19,532 bases of DNA, from contig NZ_CAPJ01000254.1 of assembly GCF_000331775.1 (NCBI RefSeq), positions 1-19,532 on the forward strand. The letters run 5' to 3'. Under the pieces are notes generated by a model. That model saw only the letters and a program-made list of their open reading frames with translations. It did not search any database and was not told where the DNA came from. The stretch comes from Xanthomonas translucens pv. translucens DSM 18974. Its GTDB lineage: Bacteria > Pseudomonadota > Gammaproteobacteria > Xanthomonadales > Xanthomonadaceae. Shown here piece after piece: positions 15,952 to 19,532 of the stretch; positions within the stretch are counted from its first letter, which is position 1, and each line of letters begins with the position of its first letter. The translations under genes and the position numbers were made by a program.

Positions 15952-17704
15952 TCAGTGGCATGAGGCACAGGCACAAGCGCAGGCGATTTCCTGCTGGCTG
16001 AACTGCTACCTGCGTGAATTCGCGCTACCACGCGAGCAGGCTGATTTCAATTACCGCGGCCTGGACGCTCCCGCCGCGCTGCTCCACGGCGAGCGGCAAC
16101 AGCTACTACGCATCCGGTTCGCCGAAGCGGGCTACCTGATCTGCGCGCGCGTCGTCCGTACCAGCATTCTAGGCCGCTGCGAATATCAGTCCGCGCCCTA
16201 TCTGAAAAGCCCTGGCAATCCCTGGCGTTGCGCCGATGCCAATACCATGGCCCATTTCCTGCTGGAACGGCTGGCGCCTGAATGTGGTTTCAACGCCGAA
16301 CTGCTTGCGCAAAGCCAGAACAGCGTCGCGATCACCGCGCAGCTACTGCGTCTTGCCAAGCAGGCCGACGTTGACAATGCGGTCGCATGCGGTGATGCAT
16401 TGATCGAGGCGGAGCAAGCCATGCTATGGGGACACGCGCTGCATCCGACGCCGAAGAGCCGCGAAGGCGTGCCGCTGGCGCAGGTGCTGGCCTGTGCGCC
16501 GGAAGCGCGCAGCCAGTTCCAGTTGTTCTGGTTCCGCATCGACCCGCGCCTGTACCGCGCCCAGGGCCAGGACGTGCGCGCCACGCTGGCGCAGGCCGGC
16601 GGTGCAGCGGACCTGTATCCGTGCCATCCATGGGAAGCCGAGCGCGTGCTCGCGCACCCGCTGCTGCGCCAGGCGCAGGCGCGCGGCTGGATCGAACCGC
16701 TGGGCGAACGCGGACTGGCGCTGCGCCCGACCTCGTCGGTGCGCACGATGTACCACGCCGAGCTGGATTACTTCCTCAAGCTGTCGGTGCACGTGCGCCT
16801 GACCAACTGCGTGCGCAAAAACGCCTGGTACGAACTGGAAAGCGCGGTCGCGCTGACCCGCCTGCTGGCGCCGGTCTGGCGCGCACTGGCCAAGCGCGTG
16901 CCGGGCTTCCAGGTATTGCTGGAGCCGGCCGCCACCGACCTGGATTTCTCCGCGTTGGACGGCGATGCGCAGGCCTGCCGCGCGCTTGGCGAAAGCTTCG
17001 GCATGCTCTACCGGCAGGCGATCCCTGCAGCGCAACGCGTGCGTTTCCAACCGCAGGTGGCCGGCGCACTGTTCACCCGCGATGCGCGCGGCGACGCCGC
17101 CTGCGCCGCGCCGCTGCAGGCGTTGGCACGACGCTACGGCAACCTGGATGCGGCCACCGCGGCCTGGTTCCATGCCTATGCACGCCTGTTGCTGGATGGG
17201 GTCTGGAGCGCCTGGTTCGACTACGGCATCGCGCTCGAACCGCATCTGCAGAACACCGTGATCGGCAGCGTGGACGGCCTGCCGGCGCGGGTCTGGATCC
17301 GCGACCTGGAAGGCACCAAGCTGCTGCCGGCGCGCTGGCCGGCCGCGCGCCTGCACGGCATGTCGGAGACCGCGCGGCAGTCGCTGTACTACAGCGCCGA
17401 ACAGGGCTGGAACCGGATCGCCTACTGCGCGCTGGTCAACAATCTGGCCGAGGCGATCTTCCATCTGGCCGACGGCCACGAGCGCCGCGAGCGCCAGCTG
17501 TGGCGGATCGTCGGCACCATCGCCCAGGCCTGGCAGCAGCGCCACGGTAAGCAACCGGCGCTGCAGGCGCTGCTCGACGGCACACCGCTGCCGGCCAAGA
17601 ACAATCTGCGCCTGCGCCTGCTGCAACGCGCCGACCGCCATGCCGACTACACCCTGCTGCCCAACCCGATCGCGCTGCCGGCGCAGCGGCAGGCCGCGGC
17701 GTGA
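15929..17704 (+). CDS. xssD: NIS siderophore synthetase XssD (IucA/IucC family, PvsD-like)
   Basis: This second NIS synthetase is about 591 residues. Landmarks are GHALHPTPKSREG at 168-180, LYPCHPWEAERVL near 230, PTSSVRT at 267-273, LKLSVHVRLTNCVRKNAW from 283 with Lys284, and YGIALEPHLQNT with RDLEGTKL in the FhuF-like domain. In the vibrioferrin model PvsD makes the first citrate ester, later decarboxylated by PvsE; the same is inferred here. The ATG at 15929 (MFQHGIRDQW) is chosen: AAGG lies about 7 nt upstream and the overlap with xssC is 23 bp, whereas an ATG at 15899 would extend further into xssC. The stop overlaps the xssE GTG start. Base composition changes abruptly near 16440 (residue 171): earlier codons are mixed, later ones almost all end in G or C. 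Confidence 0.9.
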   Translation: MFQHGIRDQWHEAQAQAQAISCWLNCYLREFALPREQADFNYRGLDAPAALLHGERQQLLRIRFAEAGYLICARVVRTSILGRCEYQSAPYLKSPGNPWRCADANTMAHFLLERLAPECGFNAELLAQSQNSVAITAQLLRLAKQADVDNAVACGDALIEAEQAMLWGHALHPTPKSREGVPLAQVLACAPEARSQFQLFWFRIDPRLYRAQGQDVRATLAQAGGAADLYPCHPWEAERVLAHPLLRQAQARGWIEPLGERGLALRPTSSVRTMYHAELDYFLKLSVHVRLTNCVRKNAWYELESAVALTRLLAPVWRALAKRVPGFQVLLEPAATDLDFSALDGDAQACRALGESFGMLYRQAIPAAQRVRFQPQVAGALFTRDARGDAACAAPLQALARRYGNLDAATAAWFHAYARLLLDGVWSAWFDYGIALEPHLQNTVIGSVDGLPARVWIRDLEGTKLLPARWPAARLHGMSETARQSLYYSAEQGWNRIAYCALVNNLAEAIFHLADGHERRERQLWRIVGTIAQAWQQRHGKQPALQALLDGTPLPAKNNLRLRLLQRADRHADYTLLPNPIALPAQRQAAA

Positions 17705-18897
17705 GCCTGCGCATCGATCCGGCACCGCTGGCGAGCGCGCTGGCGCAGTTGCGCGAGCGCGACGACGGGCCGCTGTGCGCCTACGTCTACGACCTGGCCG
17801 CATTGCGCCGCCACGCCACGGCGATGCGCACACAGCTGCCCGCCGAGTGTGAGCTGTACTACGCGGCCAAGGCCAATGCCGAGCCGCCGTTGCTGCGCAC
17901 GTTGGCGCCATCGGTGGACGGTTTCGAAGCGGCGTCGGGCGGCGAACTGCAGTGGCTGCACCAACATCAACCGGGCCGGCCTCTATTGTTCGGCGGCCCC
18001 GGCAAGCTCGACGCCGAACTGCAGCTGGCCGTGTCATTGCCGGCGTGCACGCTGCACGTGGAGAGCCTGGGCGAACTGCAGCGGCTGGCGCGCATCGCCG
18101 CGCAAGCCGGGCGCCGCGTGCCGCTGTTCCTGCGCATGAACATCGCCGTGCCCGGCATGCGCGACACGCGCCTGATGATGGGCGGGCGGCCGTCGCCGTT
18201 CGGGCTGGACGCGCTGGACCTGGAGGCGGCCATGCGCCTGCTGCGCGACGCCCCGGTGCTGCAGCTGGCCGGCTTCCACTTCCACCTGATGTCGCACCAA
18301 TGCGACGCGCAGGCGCAGCTGCGCCTGATCGCCAGCTATCTGCAGACCGTGCAGGGCTGGCGCCAGGCCTACGCACTGGGTCCGCTGACGGTGAACGCCG
18401 GTGGCGGCTTCGGCGTGAACTACGCCGATGCGGCGGCGTCGTTCGACTGGACCGGGTTCTGCGCCGGCCTGCCGGCGCTGCTGAACGCGCACGGCGACAC
18501 CCTGCGCCTGCGCCTGGAGCCGGGCCGCTACGTCAGCGCCGCCTGCGGCTGGTATCTGATGGAGGTGCTCGACATCAAGCGCAGCCATGGTGAATTTTTC
18601 GCCATCGGCCGCGGCGGCACCCATCACTTCCGCACTCCCGCCGCGCAAGGCCACGATCATCCGTTCCTGGTACTGCGCGGCACGCAACCGCCGGTGCTAC
18701 GCGACACGCGGGTGACCCTGGTCGGCCAGTTGTGCACGCCCAAGGACGTGCTGGCGCGCGCGCAACCGGTCGCGGCCCTGGCGCCCGGCGACTGCCTGGC
18801 GTTCCCGCTCGCCGGCGCCTACGCCTGGAATATCTCGCACCAGCAGTTCCTGATGCACCCGCCGCCGCAGATGCTGTGCGTGGACGCTGCGGGCTAG
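17701..18897 (+). CDS. xssE: PLP-dependent decarboxylase XssE (PvsE-like)
   Basis: This 398-residue fold-type III decarboxylase belongs to the diaminopimelate/ornithine decarboxylase group. The PLP lysine is K57 in YYAAKANAEPPLLR. HFHLMS at 193-198, GGGFG at 234-238 and EPGRY at 273-277 bind the cofactor phosphate. C345 and D349 in LCTPKD form the usual CxxxD, and Y374 lies in the GAY motif. In vibrioferrin synthesis PvsE is proposed to decarboxylate a citryl-serine intermediate to the ethanolamine form; the same role is inferred here. The start is GTG at 17701, overlapping the xssD stop (GTGA), which makes it the last coupled gene of the operon. Its codons are extremely GC-rich, like the 3' part of xssD and unlike xssA-C. 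Confidence 0.92.
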   Translation: MSLRIDPAPLASALAQLRERDDGPLCAYVYDLAALRRHATAMRTQLPAECELYYAAKANAEPPLLRTLAPSVDGFEAASGGELQWLHQHQPGRPLLFGGPGKLDAELQLAVSLPACTLHVESLGELQRLARIAAQAGRRVPLFLRMNIAVPGMRDTRLMMGGRPSPFGLDALDLEAAMRLLRDAPVLQLAGFHFHLMSHQCDAQAQLRLIASYLQTVQGWRQAYALGPLTVNAGGGFGVNYADAAASFDWTGFCAGLPALLNAHGDTLRLRLEPGRYVSAACGWYLMEVLDIKRSHGEFFAIGRGGTHHFRTPAAQGHDHPFLVLRGTQPPVLRDTRVTLVGQLCTPKDVLARAQPVAALAPGDCLAFPLAGAYAWNISHQQFLMHPPPQMLCVDAAG

Positions 18898-19007
18898 CGG
18901 CCGTCGCGCAGCACCGGCACGCAGGGATCGGCACGCAATCCGGCTTCGGGATCGTCCAAGTACAGGGAATGCAGCGGCGCATCGCGCAACGCGATGAGCA
19001 GAGTGCG
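18894..19007 (-). pseudogene. Possible C-terminal remnant of a minus-strand gene
   Basis: Thirty-seven codons with native-looking usage read RTLLIALRDAPLHSLYLDD, then PEAGLRADPCVPVLRDGR, and end at TAG 18896-18894, overlapping the xssE stop. An in-frame TGA at 19010-19008 closes it upstream. Beyond that, a neighbouring minus-strand frame reads MAVIQAGGARILRLWI before its own stop, as if one gene had been frameshifted. I cannot name the family. It may be chance. Confidence 0.25.
18980..18996. other. Perfect 7-bp hairpin downstream of xssE
   Basis: CATCGCG-CAA-CGCGATG forms a tight stem-loop about 80 bp after the xssE stop. There is no T-run on either side, so it is not a standard terminator. 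It could still slow the polymerase or protect the 3' end of the operon transcript. Confidence 0.3.
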
Positions 19008-19067
19008 TCACGGTTCGGTCAGATCCACAGGCGCAGGATGCGCGCACCACCCGCCTGGATCACCGCC

Positions 19068-19379
19068 ATGACCCGTTCCCTCTCTCTCGCCGTCTGCCTG
19101 CTGCTGAGCCTGAGCGCTGCCCCGCTGCTGGCCGACGCCGCAGCCACGCCACAGACCGCGCAGCAATCGTTGATGGCCAAGTGCTCGGCCCAGAACAAGG
19201 GCAAGCAGGGCGACGCTTACAAGGCCGCGCAGAAAGCCTGCCTCAGCGGCAACCGCGCGCCGGCGCCGGCCAATGCGTCGCAGCAGCGGATGAAGGACTG
19301 CAATGCGCAGGCCGCCACGCAGAAGCTGCAAGGCGATGCGCGCAAGACCTTCATGCGCGGCTGTCTGAAGAAGCAGTAA
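19068..19379 (+). CDS. psiF: PsiF-family periplasmic protein
   Basis: This 103-residue protein has a signal peptide (MTRSLSLAVCLLLSLSAAPL, cleavage near residue 22). Two PsiF repeats follow: QQSLMAKCSAQNKG through CLSG (32-61) and QQRMKDCNAQAATQKLQGDA through CLKK (72-102). Each repeat has a pair of cysteines (39/58 and 78/99). The family is named after the phosphate-starvation-inducible E. coli protein PsiF, whose molecular function is unknown. The ATG at 19068 is chosen because it starts directly with the signal peptide; an in-frame ATG at 19038 would add ten residues. It is separated from xssE by 170 bp and is probably not part of the siderophore operon. Confidence 0.85.
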   Translation: MTRSLSLAVCLLLSLSAAPLLADAAATPQTAQQSLMAKCSAQNKGKQGDAYKAAQKACLSGNRAPAPANASQQRMKDCNAQAATQKLQGDARKTFMRGCLKKQ

Positions 19380-19411
19380 TCGGCCTGCCCCGCGCGATGC
19401 CGCCCTGACCT

Positions 19412-19443
19412 GGCGCTGCTCTGTGCGGGCAGCACCCAGCGCC
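19412..19443. terminator. Hairpin after psiF, possible weak terminator
   Basis: GGCGCTG (19412-19418) pairs perfectly with CAGCGCC (19437-19443). An alternative inner pairing is GCTGC with GCAGC. It lies between psiF and a possible convergent gene end. No T-run follows, so termination is uncertain. Confidence 0.35.
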
Positions 19444-19445
19444 TG

Positions 19446-19532
19446 TCAGCCGTTGCCGAGCACGCCGCTCGGGACGGCGGCATCGCCCCGCGCCGCGGCC
19501 TCGACCGGTGCCGCATGCGCGCTCGCGGCCGC
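19446..19532 (-). CDS. Possible last codons of a minus-strand gene running off the right edge
   Basis: On the minus strand one frame is open from the right edge for 28 codons (AAASAHAAPVEAAARGDAAV, then PSGVLGNG) and ends at TGA 19448-19446, just past the hairpin. The alanine-rich, G/C-ending codons fit a native gene tail, but the fragment is too short for identification and could be chance. Confidence 0.3.
   Translation of the reverse strand, partial: AAASAHAAPVEAAARGDAAVPSGVLGNG

Noticed and set aside
1..19532. NotI-like GCGGCCGC sequence at both window edges, considered as a cloning boundary
   Set aside because: The left edge shows only CGGCCGC, such motifs are expected by chance in DNA this GC-rich, and partial genes run through both ends naturally.
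1..19532. CRISPR arrays, tRNA/rRNA genes, insertion sequences, riboswitches
   Set aside because: No regularly spaced repeats, no cloverleaf or rRNA-like sequence, no transposase motifs with inverted ends and no recognisable riboswitch core were found by eye.

Overview
The window looks like chromosomal DNA of Xanthomonas or a close relative in the Xanthomonadaceae. The genes are dense and mostly very GC-rich, there are two TonB-dependent receptors, and a carboxylate-siderophore operon has the xsuA-xssABCDE (vibrioferrin-type) gene order. No database search was possible, so the genus is an inference.

Layout. (1) Positions 1-1182, minus strand: an apparent effector/immunity pair. A lipoprotein is translationally coupled to the N-terminal part of a class-3-lipase-like protein that runs off the left edge. 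The lipoprotein frame is open upstream to a second, well-placed start. (2) 1183-1783: no convincing gene; it holds palindromes and an 18-bp operator-like inverted repeat. (3) 1784-4171: a large TonB-dependent outer-membrane receptor with its own terminator. (4) 4469-4906: a small secreted protein of unknown function whose end overlaps, tail to tail, a MASE1-type membrane sensor (4896-6416, minus) that has lost recognisable kinase catalytic residues. (5) 6417-6908: divergent intergenic region. (6) 6909-8588: a YbaL-type cation/proton antiporter with a TrkA-N domain.

(7) 8705-18897 is the main locus. A strong Fur box (GATAATCATTATC) precedes a broken HpcH/HpaI-aldolase gene of the SbnG citrate-synthase type. 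It is followed by the receptor xsuA and then xssA (ATP-grasp ligase), xssB (NIS synthetase), xssC (MFS exporter), xssD (second NIS synthetase) and xssE (PLP decarboxylase). Junctions within xssA-E overlap, so the genes form one translationally coupled unit. By analogy with vibrioferrin, the two NIS synthetases, the ATP-grasp ligase and the decarboxylase would build a citrate-based siderophore, XssC would export it and XsuA would take up the ferric form. Because the dedicated citrate-synthase-like gene is decayed, citrate would have to come from central metabolism. Base composition is lower from xsuA to about the first third of xssD and jumps near 16440, which suggests that part of the operon was replaced by recombination.

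(8) 18898-19532: a probable minus-strand gene remnant, a PsiF-family periplasmic protein, a hairpin, and perhaps the last codons of a minus-strand gene. No rRNA, tRNA, CRISPR array, transposase or complete insertion sequence was seen.
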